NCBI RefSeq assembly: GCF_016889765.1
Contig: NZ_CP069533.1
Coordinates: 2,480,001 to 2,544,000, forward strand
DNA: 64,000 nt
Reading direction: 5' to 3'
Source: Corynebacterium minutissimum
Lineage (GTDB): Bacteria; Actinomycetota; Actinomycetes; Mycobacteriales; Mycobacteriaceae
Position 1 is the stretch's first letter. Every line of letters begins with the position of its first letter. The notes below the pieces were generated by a model. That model worked only from the letters and a program-made list of their open reading frames with translations. It made no database searches and was not told the DNA's origin. The position numbers and the translations under genes were made by a program. Of the stretch, positions 50,876 to 60,022 are shown in pieces.

Positions 50876-52520
50876 TGTGATGTCTAGCGACTTTTTGGAC
50901 ACGGAGTCCAGGATGTTTTTGGACGGGATGTCTAGTGGCTTTTTGGACGTTTGCGGCGGTGGAATAGCCGGATGGCTATTCCATTGCATAAGCGTAGAAA
51001 GGTCGCAGATTTCGATCCCGTTCGTGACGGCAAGACGGTCACACAGTTTTGCAAAGAATTAGGAATCTCGCGGCAGACGTACCACAACATCAAAAGCCGG
51101 ATAGCGCAGAAGGGTCGCGCAGGTATTGTGCCTGATTCGACTGCCCCGAAGAATCCGATTAAGAAATTTAACGAGGCCGATAAAATCGCAGTCGTCCACG
51201 CCAGGCAGGAGTTGATGGAGCAAGGCTTGGATTATGGGCCTTGGTCGATCTACTACTTCTTGTTTGACACTGTAGGCCCAGATTCCACACCGTCGCGTTC
51301 TACAATCGCCTCGTGGCTTCATGAGCTGGGATTTGTTGATGCCAATGCCCGCAAACGGCCACGCAGCTCCTATAAGCGCTTCGCCCGTGATCTCGTCGGT
51401 GAACTCTGGCAAATCGATGGACTGGTCTACCGCCTCTTTGACCATGCCCACACACATGTCACGATTTACCAGATTATCGATGATGCCAGCAGATTCGATG
51501 TCGGAACCACAGCGTTCGCTCTGCCAGAAAACGGTACTGATGCCCGCGCCGCACTGGCCGCAGCGTTCGCCGCCTACGGCAAACCTCAAGAAATCCTTTC
51601 CGACAATGGCGATGCGTTCGCCACCTATCACCGTGGTTTTCTCTCTGCTACTGAAACTTGGCTCGCTAGCCAAGGTGTACTTGCTATTGCTGGTTTCGCC
51701 CCGACAACCCAGGGAAAAGACGAACGCTCTCACCGCACGTTGACCCAGTTCCTCGATGCACGCCACCCAGTTTGCCTTGCTGAGGTCAACACATATCTGG
51801 CTGAATATCGCCAGGTCTACAACGAACGACGACGGCACCAATCACTGCTGGTCGGCAAAATGCACATCACACCACGCCAGGCCTTCGATACCTTCCCCAA
51901 GGCACCATCACCTACACATCCACTCGATCCCGAGCAGGTCTGGGCCCGCGTAGTCGCCTATAACCAAGCGCACAATCCACACGCTGTATCCGAAATGCTA
52001 AACGGCCCCGCGGAAGCGGCAACTTCACACGAGGCCTGCACCGATGACATGGCAGCTTTGCAAGGCATACCTCCCACCGATACCCCCACACTAACGGCGC
52101 CGACGACAAATTCAACAAACCATTGGGGTATCCCAGACCAGCTCTGCGTAAGCAAAGACGGCGTTGTACGCGTGTGCGGCTTCGGTCTCTACATTGGTCT
52201 GAGGTTTAAAAACCGCAGACTCTACTCCACAGTCACAGCCGAAAACGTTGCGGAGTTCTACACGGCCCATGACGGTGAATTCCTCTTCAGCGTGCCCCTG
52301 CCGATCACGTTGAGCCACAGACCACCAGGTGGCCAGATCAACATCAACCTCGTTGAAGGAATGAAACACCGCCAACCACCACGGATGAACCCGAAACTAT
52401 CCAAACCCCGGCCGAAACGCAGGCCACAACCATAAACCGCTAGAAGTGTCCAAGACCTCCATGGACTCCGTGTCCAAAAAGACACCGGACTCCATGTCCA
52501 AAAACCCTATGGACATAACA
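50876..52520 (+). mobile_element. IS481-family insertion sequence, 1645 bp, intact
   Basis: The ends are TGTGATGTC (50876-50884) and, on the other strand, TGTTATGTC (52520-52512), within imperfect terminal repeats of about 30 bp. Each end has three copies of TTTTTGGAC at 24-bp steps: 50892, 50916 and 50940 on the left; 52472 and 52496 plus a degenerate one at 52448 on the right, in opposite orientation. A 15-bp direct repeat flanks the element. One complete DDE transposase gene fills it. Confidence 0.88.
50972..52435 (+). CDS. IS481-family DDE transposase
   Basis: 487 residues from ATG 50972 (an in-frame start also lies at 50951). N-terminal helix-turn-helix (KTVTQFCKELGISRQTYHNIKSR), then an rve integrase core with D149 (LWQIDG), D211 (LSDNG) and E251 (GKDERSHRT). 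The E is 40 residues after the second D, a little longer than the usual 35. A C-terminal stretch of about 150 residues beyond the core has Pro/Arg-rich ends and no domain I can name. Uninterrupted, so probably active. Confidence 0.9.
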   Translation: MAIPLHKRRKVADFDPVRDGKTVTQFCKELGISRQTYHNIKSRIAQKGRAGIVPDSTAPKNPIKKFNEADKIAVVHARQELMEQGLDYGPWSIYYFLFDTVGPDSTPSRSTIASWLHELGFVDANARKRPRSSYKRFARDLVGELWQIDGLVYRLFDHAHTHVTIYQIIDDASRFDVGTTAFALPENGTDARAALAAAFAAYGKPQEILSDNGDAFATYHRGFLSATETWLASQGVLAIAGFAPTTQGKDERSHRTLTQFLDARHPVCLAEVNTYLAEYRQVYNERRRHQSLLVGKMHITPRQAFDTFPKAPSPTHPLDPEQVWARVVAYNQAHNPHAVSEMLNGPAEAATSHEACTDDMAALQGIPPTDTPTLTAPTTNSTNHWGIPDQLCVSKDGVVRVCGFGLYIGLRFKNRRLYSTVTAENVAEFYTAHDGEFLFSVPLPITLSHRPPGGQININLVEGMKHRQPPRMNPKLSKPRPKRRPQP

Positions 52521-52535
52521 AGGATTGGCTAGTGT
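52521..52535. repeat. Right target-site duplication of the IS
   Basis: AGGATTGGCTAGTGT, identical to 50861-50875. Confidence 0.85.
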
Positions 52536-52663
52536 CTTGTGGCCTAAACGGGGGTGGGGACTTAGAAAATAATTTTTTGAGTACTTTCCATTTGCGTAGA
52601 TGTGTATTAGAGTGAACTTAGTGATTGCATCTGCTGGGTGCGGATCACACTGTGAGAGAGACA

Positions 52664-52718
52664 AATAAAACGCCCGCGAGCACCATTCCCTAAATGGGTG
52701 CACGCTGGGCGTTTTATT
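52664..52718. terminator. Two-way terminator hairpin
   Basis: AATAAAACGCCC (52664-52675) pairs perfectly with GGGCGTTTTATT (52707-52718), with a second inner stem (GCACC...GGTGC). The T-run on either side makes it work in both directions. It ends the membrane-protein transcript on the minus strand. 52536-52663 has no gene; a GTGAT/ATCAC hairpin lies at 52621-52648. Confidence 0.85.
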
Positions 52719-52728
52719 GGGTGTGGTC

Positions 52729-53052
52729 TTAGTGGGCGTCGGAAAGCGCGTAGGCGGCGCCGGCACTCGCGGCGGTAACAGCGAGGACAGATGGCCAAGC
52801 GCCAATCTTCTTCGCCAAGGGGTGTGAAAGGCCGAACGCGCCTGCGTACAGTGCGGTCAATCCCGCAGTGGTCGCTGGGTTCGTCTTAGTCCACCAGCTG
52901 CGGCCAGCCCATGCACCCGCGGCGGCGAGGACAACGCCACCGAGTGGACGAATTCCAGTTTCCTTGGCCGTGAGCCATCCGCCGATGAGCCCCAGAGCCA
53001 CGGTAGTGGCAGTTGACACGTCCTGCGGTTTCTTAATGTCAATCATTCCCAT
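52729..53052 (-). CDS. Small hydrophobic protein, unknown
   Basis: 107 residues from ATG 53052, starting MGMIDIKKPQDVST. It has about four weakly hydrophobic helices rich in Ala and Gly (TTVALGLIGGWLTAKETG, GGVVLAAAGAWAG). No known family. ATG 53052 is preceded by TACACT with 7 nt between, so it is leaderless. It is divergent from the MFS gene with only 48 bp between the start codons. Confidence 0.7.
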   Translation of the reverse strand: MGMIDIKKPQDVSTATTVALGLIGGWLTAKETGIRPLGGVVLAAAGAWAGRSWWTKTNPATTAGLTALYAGAFGLSHPLAKKIGAWPSVLAVTAASAGAAYALSDAH

Positions 53053-53065
53053 GCCGCCCAGTGTA
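53053..53065 (-). promoter_or_regulatory. Leaderless -10 promoter of the 107-residue protein gene
   Basis: TACACT (53060-53065, minus) with 7 nt to ATG 53052. Confidence 0.55.
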
Positions 53066-53087
53066 GGCCGGTGTCCGAGGCGACGGC

Positions 53088-53100
53088 TAGACTTCGCTGC
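53088..53100 (+). promoter_or_regulatory. Leaderless -10 promoter of the MFS gene
   Basis: TAGACT (53088-53093) with 7 nt to ATG 53101. The -35 of this promoter would fall on the opposite promoter's -10, and the reverse. Confidence 0.55.
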
Positions 53101-54474
53101 ATGAATCAACCCGTTGCGCTACCGCCTGAAAGCCAAGCTTGGCGCGCTATGGCCGCGCTGTCCCTGGGATTTTTCATTTCTCTGCTGGACCAGACAATGA
53201 TTGCCGTTGCGCTTCCCGACGTCCGTCGTGAGTTCAACGCTGGAGTCAATCAGGTGCTGTGGGTGTCTGCTATCTACTTGCTGGCTGTTGTAGTGCCCTT
53301 GCTGTTTACCGGCAGGCTCGGGGATATTTACGGACAAAAACGTATGTTCCAGCTCGGCGTAGGTCTCTTTGGCATCGGAGCTCTCCTGTGCGCGCTAGCG
53401 CCTAACGTGGAGTTTCTCATTGCGGCTCGCGCGGTTCAGGGCTTCGGAGCTTCCATTCAGATGCCGCAGACTATGGCGGTGATTAACCGGGTCTTTGCTC
53501 GTGAGCGGCGCGGTCGTGCGCTCGGCGTCTGGGGAATTGTGGGCTCGGTAGCGTCTTTGGCAGGGCCCTTGATGGGTGGGTTCGTTGTTGCCGCCTTTGG
53601 CTGGCAGGCAGTCTTCTGGGTTCACGTCCCCTTTGTTATCGCGGCGATTGTGCTGGCAGCGCTGTGGGTTCCGTCGCTGCCAACGACGGCAAGGAAGATT
53701 GATTACGTTTCAGTGGCGGCGTCATTTGTTGCGTTGAGCTTTCTTGTCTTTGCCGTCCAACAGGGCCCAGAGACAGGCTGGCCGTGGTGGATCTGGGCGC
53801 TCCTTGGCGTAGGTCTCGTCGGCATCGCGGTCTTCGTCCGACTGCAAAAGCGCAGCCGCGAACCCTTGATTCCGCTCGAGCTATTCGCAGACCGTAACTA
53901 TTCTGCGGGCTCGGTCGCAATTGTGGCGATGGGATTTATGGCAGCGTCGATGATGATTCCCATCATGATGTGGCTGCAGGGCTCGCAAGGGCTATCCGCA
54001 CGGGATGCGGGCCTCGTGGTGACACCTATGGCGCTAGTGTCGTTGTGCGTATCGCCCTTGGCAGGGATCCTTGCGGACAAGCTGGATCCACGGCGTCTGG
54101 CAACCACCGGCTTTGGAATTCTAATAGCCACGTTTATCTCATTGTGGTTCCTTATGCGCGCTGATGTCACCGCGTGGTGGTTGGCCCTGCCATGCGCGGC
54201 GTTGGGGGCAGGGCAGTCCTTTATTTGGGGATCTAATGCAGCCACTACCATGCGAGACATCGAGCCACAGCTCATGGGAGCGGCATCGGGCGTGTACAAC
54301 ACGTCGCGCCAAGTAGGCTCCGTCATTGGCGTCGCGGCGGTCTCAGCCGTGATGCAGGTGGCCGGCGCTGCGAATTCCCTCATCATCATTGTGATGATGC
54401 TGGCAGTAGGGTGGGGCGCGTCACTCTTCTTCCGAGACACCCTGCATGCGGTTACGGAACCTGCACAGCTATAG
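53101..54474 (+). CDS. MFS multidrug transporter (DHA2/EmrB-QacA type)
   Basis: 457 residues with about 12-14 membrane helices. The helix 1 motif [23 protein letters not shown] and the loop [13 protein letters not shown] are the DHA2 signatures, with motif [17 protein letters not shown] in helix 5. Drug export is known in the family; the substrate cannot be told. Start at ATG 53101 because the -10 TAGACT is 7 nt upstream. Confidence 0.88.
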   Translation: MNQPVALPPESQAWRAMAALSLGFFISLLDQTMIAVALPDVRREFNAGVNQVLWVSAIYLLAVVVPLLFTGRLGDIYGQKRMFQLGVGLFGIGALLCALAPNVEFLIAARAVQGFGASIQMPQTMAVINRVFARERRGRALGVWGIVGSVASLAGPLMGGFVVAAFGWQAVFWVHVPFVIAAIVLAALWVPSLPTTARKIDYVSVAASFVALSFLVFAVQQGPETGWPWWIWALLGVGLVGIAVFVRLQKRSREPLIPLELFADRNYSAGSVAIVAMGFMAASMMIPIMMWLQGSQGLSARDAGLVVTPMALVSLCVSPLAGILADKLDPRRLATTGFGILIATFISLWFLMRADVTAWWLALPCAALGAGQSFIWGSNAATTMRDIEPQLMGAASGVYNTSRQVGSVIGVAAVSAVMQVAGAANSLIIIVMMLAVGWGASLFFRDTLHAVTEPAQL

Positions 54475-54483
54475 GGAAGGGGG

Positions 54484-54496
54484 TAGATTGGGACTC
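54484..54496 (+). promoter_or_regulatory. Leaderless -10 promoter of pfkA
   Basis: TAGATT (54484-54489) with 7 nt to ATG 54497. It lies just after the MFS stop. Confidence 0.55.
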
Positions 54497-55528
54497 ATGC
54501 GTCTTGCTGTACTGACATCCGGTGGTGATTGCCCCGGTCTAAATGCTGTTATCCGCGCGGTCGTTCGTACCGCATCTAACGAATTTGGCGATACGGTCGT
54601 CGGCTACGAGGACGGCTGGGTTGGTCTCATGGAGGACCGTCGTCGGGACCTTTATGATGATGCAGAGATTGACCGCATTCTTCTACGCGGTGGCACCATC
54701 CTCGGTACGGGCCGACTGCACCCAGACAAGTTCAAGGCGGGTCTGGATACCATCAAGGCAAATATGGCCGACGCCGAAGTTGACGCGCTCATCGCCATCG
54801 GCGGTGAGGGAACCCTCAAGGGTGCCAAGTGGCTTTCTGACAACGGAATTCCAGTTGTGGGCGTGCCGAAGACCATTGACAATGACGTCAACGCAACGGA
54901 CTACACCTTCGGCTTCGACACTGCGGTCTCCGTAGCAACCGACGCCATCGATCGTCTTCACACTACGGCGGAGTCCCACGACCGTATTCTCATCGTTGAG
55001 GTCATGGGCCGTCACGTGGGCTGGATTGCGCTGCATGCAGGTATGGCCGGCGGTGCACACTACACGGTGATTCCTGAGGTGCCTTTCGATATTGCTGATA
55101 TCACCAAGGCCATGGAACGCCGTTTCCAGATGGGGGAGAAGTACGGCATCATCTGTGTCGCGGAAGGTGCCCTTCCCAAGGAAGGCACGATGGATTTCGA
55201 AGAAGGCGGTGTCGACCAGTTCGGTCACCAGACCTTCAACGGTATTGGCCAAGTCATCGGCGATGAGATTAAGAAGCGCACGGGCTATGACGTGCGTACC
55301 ACGGTCCTTGGCCACATCCAGCGCGGTGGTACGCCGACAGCCTATGACCGCGTCCTCGCTACCCGCTACGGCACCCACGCTGCACGCGCGGCCCACAACG
55401 GTGAGTCTGGAATGTGTGTGGCCCTGCACGGAGAGAATATTGATTTGGTGCCGCTCGAAGAGGCCGTGGGCAAGCTCAAAGTGGTCCCAGAAAAGCGCTA
55501 CGCCAACGCGCAGGCCCTGTTCGGTTAA
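54497..55528 (+). CDS. pfkA: 6-phosphofructokinase
   Basis: Makes fructose-1,6-bisphosphate in glycolysis. 343 residues from ATG 54497. Motifs: [14 protein letters not shown] (ATP loop), [13 protein letters not shown] and [20 protein letters not shown] (catalytic Asp). The Gly in GGEGTL points to ATP rather than pyrophosphate as donor. Position between gatA and gatB is the same as in Mycobacterium (Rv3010c). The MFS, the HNH gene and the IS are later additions to that block. Confidence 0.96.
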   Translation: MRLAVLTSGGDCPGLNAVIRAVVRTASNEFGDTVVGYEDGWVGLMEDRRRDLYDDAEIDRILLRGGTILGTGRLHPDKFKAGLDTIKANMADAEVDALIAIGGEGTLKGAKWLSDNGIPVVGVPKTIDNDVNATDYTFGFDTAVSVATDAIDRLHTTAESHDRILIVEVMGRHVGWIALHAGMAGGAHYTVIPEVPFDIADITKAMERRFQMGEKYGIICVAEGALPKEGTMDFEEGGVDQFGHQTFNGIGQVIGDEIKKRTGYDVRTTVLGHIQRGGTPTAYDRVLATRYGTHAARAAHNGESGMCVALHGENIDLVPLEEAVGKLKVVPEKRYANAQALFG

Positions 55529-55560
55529 AGGACGCGTAGAACCACGTTTTAAAGGAAGTA

Positions 55561-57159
55561 ATGACGAGCGTCCTCGCTTATTTTGCTGATCAACCCGTCC
55601 TGTTGGTCTTTCTGCTCATTGGTGTCGGCATGGCCCTCGGCGGCATCAAGACCAAGGGCATCAGCCTCGGCGCGGCAGCCGTGCTCTTTTTGGGCATCGC
55701 CTTTTCGGCAACGGCCTCGGCAGCTGGAGTGGAAGCATCGGTGCCGCCGATTCTGGGCATGTTCGGCCTTGTGTTGTTTGCCTTCGGAATTGGTAACAAT
55801 TCCGGAGTGTCCTTCTTCAAATCCCTGAAGACGGCCACGGGGCCAGTGTTGTCCATGATTGCCGTGTTCCTCGTCGCTGCAATCGCCGCGTGGGGCTTGG
55901 GAACATTCGTCTTTGAGCTTCCCCTCGCCACGATTGCCGGCACGTTTGCCGGTGCCGTGACGAATACCCCGGCACTGGCAGCGGCGTCGGAAGCCACGGG
56001 CGATCCTGGTGCTGCGACCGTGGGTTATGCGGTTTCCTACCTGTTTGGTGTTATCGGCATGCTGGTTGCGACAGTCGTCGTGCTTCGGGATGCCGGCAAT
56101 GACGACGACACCCTTTCACCGGTGACCCGCCAGCACATGCAGCTGCAGCGTGAAACGTCGATCGCCGAAATTGCGGACATTGGCAATGGGGAAATCCAGG
56201 TCACTCGTCTGCGTCGCGTCGGCAGCAATGACATTGTTATCCCCAAGTACTTTGATGTACTGCATCCAGGAGACGTCGTGACGCTGGTGGGCGCACCGGA
56301 GGACCTTGACAACATTATTGAGCGCTCCGGACGTGAGTCCCCACAGATTCTCAACGACGACCGCCATGACCTTGATTTTCGCCGCATCACCATTTCTGAG
56401 CACAATCTTGCTGGGCAGACCATCGCGGAACTCAATAACCAACTTTCTGATAGATGGGGAGCACGCATCTCCCGTGTCCGCCGAGCTGACAATGACCAGG
56501 TAGCTATCCCCGAGCACATCGTGGAACTGGGCGACCGCGTGCGTGTGGTCGGCCGCCAGAGTGCTATGCGGGAAATTTCTAAGTTTCTAGGTGATTCTTC
56601 CCAGGGATTGACCGACATCAACCCTGTTTCCCTTGGCTTGGGCCTTGCTTTGGGTATTTTCCTGGGCCACATCGACATTCCGATTCCGGGCGGATCTTCT
56701 TTCAATCTGGGTGCTGCGGCAGGAGTGCTCATCGTGGCACTCGTGATGGCGCGCATCGGGCGCATTGGTAGCACGGTGACGGCCTTGCCGCACTCCGCAA
56801 ACACCATCTTGGCGGAACTGGGGCTCTTGCTGTTCCTAGCCCAGGCAGGCACGAATGCCGGTAGTGAGATTGCCAGCGCCTTTACCGGTGGTTCATGGTG
56901 GAAGATTCTTCTGCTCGGCGTTATTGTCACCACCATTGTGGCGACAGGGTATGCCTTTGTCCTGCGGAGGTTCTTGCACGTTGGAGCCACCAAGACTGCC
57001 GGCGCACTGGCAGGTGCGCAAACGCAGCCGGCAGTGCTGGCCTTTGTCAACAATCGCACCAATACTGACCAGCGCGTAGCACTGGGCTACGCCATGGTGT
57101 ACCCGGCGGCAATGATTGCCAAGATTCTCGTCACGCATGGCCTCACCGTCTTGGGCTAG
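55561..57159 (+). CDS. AspT/YidE-family transporter with TrkA-C domains
   Basis: 532 residues of the aspartate:alanine exchanger family (TC 2.A.81). Two sets of about five membrane helices flank a cytosolic region with two TrkA-C-like parts (ISEHNLAGQTIAELNN; IPEHIVELGDRVRVVG). The helix motifs GTFAGAVTNTPALAAASEATG and GALAGAQTQPAVLAFVNN form the paired transport core. Substrate unknown, probably a dicarboxylate or amino acid. AAAGGAAGTA lies before ATG 55561. Probably cotranscribed with pfkA. Confidence 0.85.
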   Translation: MTSVLAYFADQPVLLVFLLIGVGMALGGIKTKGISLGAAAVLFLGIAFSATASAAGVEASVPPILGMFGLVLFAFGIGNNSGVSFFKSLKTATGPVLSMIAVFLVAAIAAWGLGTFVFELPLATIAGTFAGAVTNTPALAAASEATGDPGAATVGYAVSYLFGVIGMLVATVVVLRDAGNDDDTLSPVTRQHMQLQRETSIAEIADIGNGEIQVTRLRRVGSNDIVIPKYFDVLHPGDVVTLVGAPEDLDNIIERSGRESPQILNDDRHDLDFRRITISEHNLAGQTIAELNNQLSDRWGARISRVRRADNDQVAIPEHIVELGDRVRVVGRQSAMREISKFLGDSSQGLTDINPVSLGLGLALGIFLGHIDIPIPGGSSFNLGAAAGVLIVALVMARIGRIGSTVTALPHSANTILAELGLLLFLAQAGTNAGSEIASAFTGGSWWKILLLGVIVTTIVATGYAFVLRRFLHVGATKTAGALAGAQTQPAVLAFVNNRTNTDQRVALGYAMVYPAAMIAKILVTHGLTVLG

Positions 57160-57189
57160 CCGGTTGCGCATGGAGTCGCGTTGACATAC

Positions 57190-57202
57190 TAAGATGGCAC
57201 GC
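57190..57202 (+). promoter_or_regulatory. Leaderless -10 promoter of gatB
   Basis: TAAGAT (57190-57195) with 7 nt to ATG 57203. No ribosome binding site. Confidence 0.55.
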
Positions 57203-58708
57203 ATGACTGCTGCGATGTATGACCTGATGGACTATGACGAGGTCCTAGAAAAGTTCGAACCCGTTATGGGCATGGAAGTCCACGTGGAGCTCAACACGGA
57301 GACCAAGATGTTCTCCACTTCGCCCACGAACTTCAACGCAGCCCCCAATTCCAACGTTGACCCGGTGTCCCTCGGACTGCCCGGTGCCCTTCCTGTGGTC
57401 AACTCCAAAGGTGTGGAAGGCGCTATCAAGATTGGCCTCGCGCTGAACTGCTCCATCGCGGAGTCTTCGCGCTTTGCCCGCAAGAACTACTTCTACCCGG
57501 ACCAGCCGAAGAACTACCAGATTTCCCAGTACGATGAGCCGATTGCGTACGACGGTTACCTGGACGTCGTCTTGGACGACGGCACTGAGTGGCGCGTAGA
57601 GATTGAGCGCGCCCACATGGAGGAAGACACCGGCAAGCTGACCCACCTGGGCGGTGCGGATGGTCGTATTCACGGCGCCACGACGTCGCTGGTGGATTGC
57701 AACCGCGCAGGTATTCCGCTCATTGAGATCGTGACGAAGCCGATTATTGGCGCCGGAGAGCGTGCCCCCGAGGTAGCCCGCGCTTACGTGTCTGCACTGC
57801 GCGAGCTCGTGGCGGCTTTGGGCGTGTCCGATGCCCGCATGGACCAGGGCTCGATGCGCGTGGACTCCAACGTGTCGCTGCGCCCGGTGGGCCAGGAGGA
57901 GTTCGGTACCCGCACCGAAACCAAGAACATCAACTCGCTGCGCTCGGTAGAGCAGGCGGTTCGTTTCGAGATGCAGCGCCAGGCGCAGGTGCTTGTCGAC
58001 GGCGGAGAGATCGTCCAGGAAACACGCCACTACCAGGAAACGGACGGCTCCACGTCGAAGGGCCGCCCGAAAGAGACTGCGGAAGATTACCGCTACTTCA
58101 ATGATCCTGACCTGCCGCCGGTCATCGTGTCCCGCGAGTGGGTTGAGGAGATCCGCCAGACCCTGCCGGAGATGCCGTGGATTCGCCGCGCTCGTATCCA
58201 GGAAGAGTGGGGGCTAAAGGATGAGGAAATGCGTGACCTGGTCAACGCAGGCGCACTTGACCTCATCATCGAAACCGTGGAAGCCGGCACCTCTCCGGAT
58301 GAGGCGCGCTCCTGGTGGGTTTCTTACCTCACCGGTAAGGCCAACGAGGCAGGCGTAGAGCTTACCGCACTCAACATCACCCCGGCCCAGGTTGCCCGCG
58401 TGGTCGAGCTGGTCAAGGAAGGCAAGCTCACCACCAAGCTGGCCCGCCAAGCGGTCGACGGTGTACTGGAAGGTGAGGGTGACGTCGATGAGGTCGTCGC
58501 CAAGCGTGGCCTCGAAGTCGTGCGTGACGACGGCGCCATTGAGAAGGCCGTCGACGAGGCGCTTGCTGCCAATCCCGACATCGTGGAGAAGTACAAGGCC
58601 GGTAACAAGAAGGTGACCGGCGCCATTGTCGGTGCCGTCATGAAGGCTACGCAGGGCAAGGCAGACCCGGGCCAGGTCAACCAGCTCATCGCTAAGAAGC
58701 TCTCCTAG
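57203..58708 (+). CDS. gatB: Asp/Glu-tRNA amidotransferase subunit B
   Basis: Recognises misacylated tRNA and activates the Glu/Asp side chain with ATP. 501 residues from ATG 57203; ATG 57194 is in frame but would read the -10. GatB signature: [37 protein letters not shown] and the C-terminal YqeY-like helices. Completes the GatCAB enzyme with the genes at 47286-49075. Confidence 0.96.
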   Translation: MTAAMYDLMDYDEVLEKFEPVMGMEVHVELNTETKMFSTSPTNFNAAPNSNVDPVSLGLPGALPVVNSKGVEGAIKIGLALNCSIAESSRFARKNYFYPDQPKNYQISQYDEPIAYDGYLDVVLDDGTEWRVEIERAHMEEDTGKLTHLGGADGRIHGATTSLVDCNRAGIPLIEIVTKPIIGAGERAPEVARAYVSALRELVAALGVSDARMDQGSMRVDSNVSLRPVGQEEFGTRTETKNINSLRSVEQAVRFEMQRQAQVLVDGGEIVQETRHYQETDGSTSKGRPKETAEDYRYFNDPDLPPVIVSREWVEEIRQTLPEMPWIRRARIQEEWGLKDEEMRDLVNAGALDLIIETVEAGTSPDEARSWWVSYLTGKANEAGVELTALNITPAQVARVVELVKEGKLTTKLARQAVDGVLEGEGDVDEVVAKRGLEVVRDDGAIEKAVDEALAANPDIVEKYKAGNKKVTGAIVGAVMKATQGKADPGQVNQLIAKKLS

Positions 58709-58750
58709 TTGGTAAAAATTTCCATTATGCGAGGTCAGGCGCCTGCGGGG

Positions 58751-58763
58751 TACCGTGGGCGCC
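58751..58763 (+). promoter_or_regulatory. Leaderless -10 promoter of the alcohol dehydrogenase gene
   Basis: TACCGT (58751-58756) with 7 nt to ATG 58764. Confidence 0.5.
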
Positions 58764-59825
58764 ATGACTATTAGAGCGAAAGCACTACAGAAAACCGGCC
58801 CAAACGAACCCTACAAGGTCGTAACGATTGAGCGCCGCGACCCGCGCGCCGATGACGTCGTCATCGACATTAAGGCGGCCGGTATCTGCCACTCGGATAT
58901 TCACACCATCCGCAACGAGTGGGGCGAGGCGCACTTTCCCCTCACCGTTGGCCATGAGATTGCCGGCGTGGTGTCCGCCGTGGGGGAGGACGTCACCAAA
59001 TTCCAGGTCGGTGACCGCGTTGGTGTCGGCTGTATGGTCAATTCCTGCGGCGAGTGCGAGCAGTGCCAGGCCGGGATGGAGCAAAACTGCCTGAACGGCA
59101 ATGTTGGCACGTATAACTCCAAGGATGTTGATGGCACCATTACGCAGGGTGGCTACTCCGAGAAGGTCGTCGTCAACGAGAACTTTGTTCTCCGCATCCC
59201 AGATTCCCTTGACTTTGGCGTAGCGGCGCCGCTGCTGTGCGCTGGTATCACCACCTACTCGCCGCTGGCTCGCTGGGACGTCAAGGAAGGCCAGAAGGTC
59301 GCTATCGTCGGACTTGGTGGACTGGGTCACATGGGCGTGCAGATCGCTGCCGCGAAGGGCGCGGATGTCACCGTGATCTCCCGTACCACGCGCAAGGCTG
59401 AGGATGCCAAGAAGCTAGGAGCTACCCGCCTGCTGGCCACCACGGAGGAAGAAGACTTCTTTAGGAACCACCGCGGCGAGTTTGACCTCATCTTGTCCAC
59501 TATCTCCGCTGAGTATGACCTCGAAGACTACTTGCGTCTGCTCAAGCCGCGCGGCATCATGTCCGTCGTCGGCCTTCCGCCAGAAGCTCTCTCACTGCGC
59601 CTTAACCGTCTCGTCGGCGGCGGCAAGGTGCTCACCGGCAACAACATCGGTGGCATTGCAGAAACCCAAGAGATGCTGGACTTCTGCGCGAAGCATAATC
59701 TCGGCGCAGTCATCGAGAAGGTCAGCGTCGATGAGGTGGACGCCGCCTATGACCGCGTCGTGGCCGGTGACGTCAAGTTCCGCTGTGTCATTGATACTGC
59801 GACGTTTGCGGACCACCAAGGGTAG
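58764..59825 (+). CDS. Zinc-dependent alcohol dehydrogenase (cinnamyl/AdhC type)
   Basis: 353 residues. Catalytic zinc ligands C42 (GICHSDIH), H64-E65 (GHE). Structural zinc cysteines C95, C98, C101 and C109 (SCGECEQCQAGMEQNC). Rossmann motif GLGGLGHMG. Best described as a CAD-type enzyme like mycobacterial AdhC, which usually uses NADP; the cofactor and substrate are inferred. It starts 55 bp after gatB. Confidence 0.85.
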   Translation: MTIRAKALQKTGPNEPYKVVTIERRDPRADDVVIDIKAAGICHSDIHTIRNEWGEAHFPLTVGHEIAGVVSAVGEDVTKFQVGDRVGVGCMVNSCGECEQCQAGMEQNCLNGNVGTYNSKDVDGTITQGGYSEKVVVNENFVLRIPDSLDFGVAAPLLCAGITTYSPLARWDVKEGQKVAIVGLGGLGHMGVQIAAAKGADVTVISRTTRKAEDAKKLGATRLLATTEEEDFFRNHRGEFDLILSTISAEYDLEDYLRLLKPRGIMSVVGLPPEALSLRLNRLVGGGKVLTGNNIGGIAETQEMLDFCAKHNLGAVIEKVSVDEVDAAYDRVVAGDVKFRCVIDTATFADHQG

Positions 59826-59856
59826 AAGGGCTTTGTGACCTAGAACGGAGGCAGCG

Positions 59857-59892
59857 GTGATTTTGCTCATTGGTGAAAGCAATTTGGAGTAA
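59857..59892 (+). CDS. Possible leader peptide before the YkvI-family gene
   Basis: An 11-codon frame from GTG 59857 reads MILLIGESNLE and has GGAGG 6 nt upstream. It is rich in Ile and Leu, which would suit translational attenuation by branched-chain amino acids. It is too short to be sure of, and its stop overlaps a -10-like TAATAT. Confidence 0.25.
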   Translation: MILLIGESNLE

Positions 59893-60022
59893 TATCTCGG
59901 CCGCCGCACCTACATTTTCTTTTCTGCTGGGCGTACCGTGGACATAAGTCTTGCGCCATGCTTCTGACGGGAGCCGTGGCGCGTTTTTATTCCTTCACAC
60001 TCAGAAAAGAAGATGGATATAC
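59890..60022 (+). promoter_or_regulatory. Structured leader RNA before the YkvI-family gene
   Basis: A -10-like TAATAT is at 59890-59895. CATTTTCTTTTCTG (59913-59926) pairs with 60002-60015 over 14 bp with one G-U. That stem would mask the purine-rich ribosome binding site before GTG 60023. Between its arms are a small hairpin GGAC-ATAA-GTCT (59940-59951) and a strong stem (59953-59982) followed by GTTTTTATT, which looks like a terminator. The layout is that of a riboswitch or attenuator, not proven. Confidence 0.45.
59953..59991 (+). terminator. Intrinsic-type hairpin with T-tract
   Basis: GCGCCATG...TGGCGC stem (59953-59982) with mostly paired arms, followed by GTTTTTATT. Either ends the alcohol dehydrogenase transcript or attenuates the YkvI-family gene. 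Confidence 0.7.
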
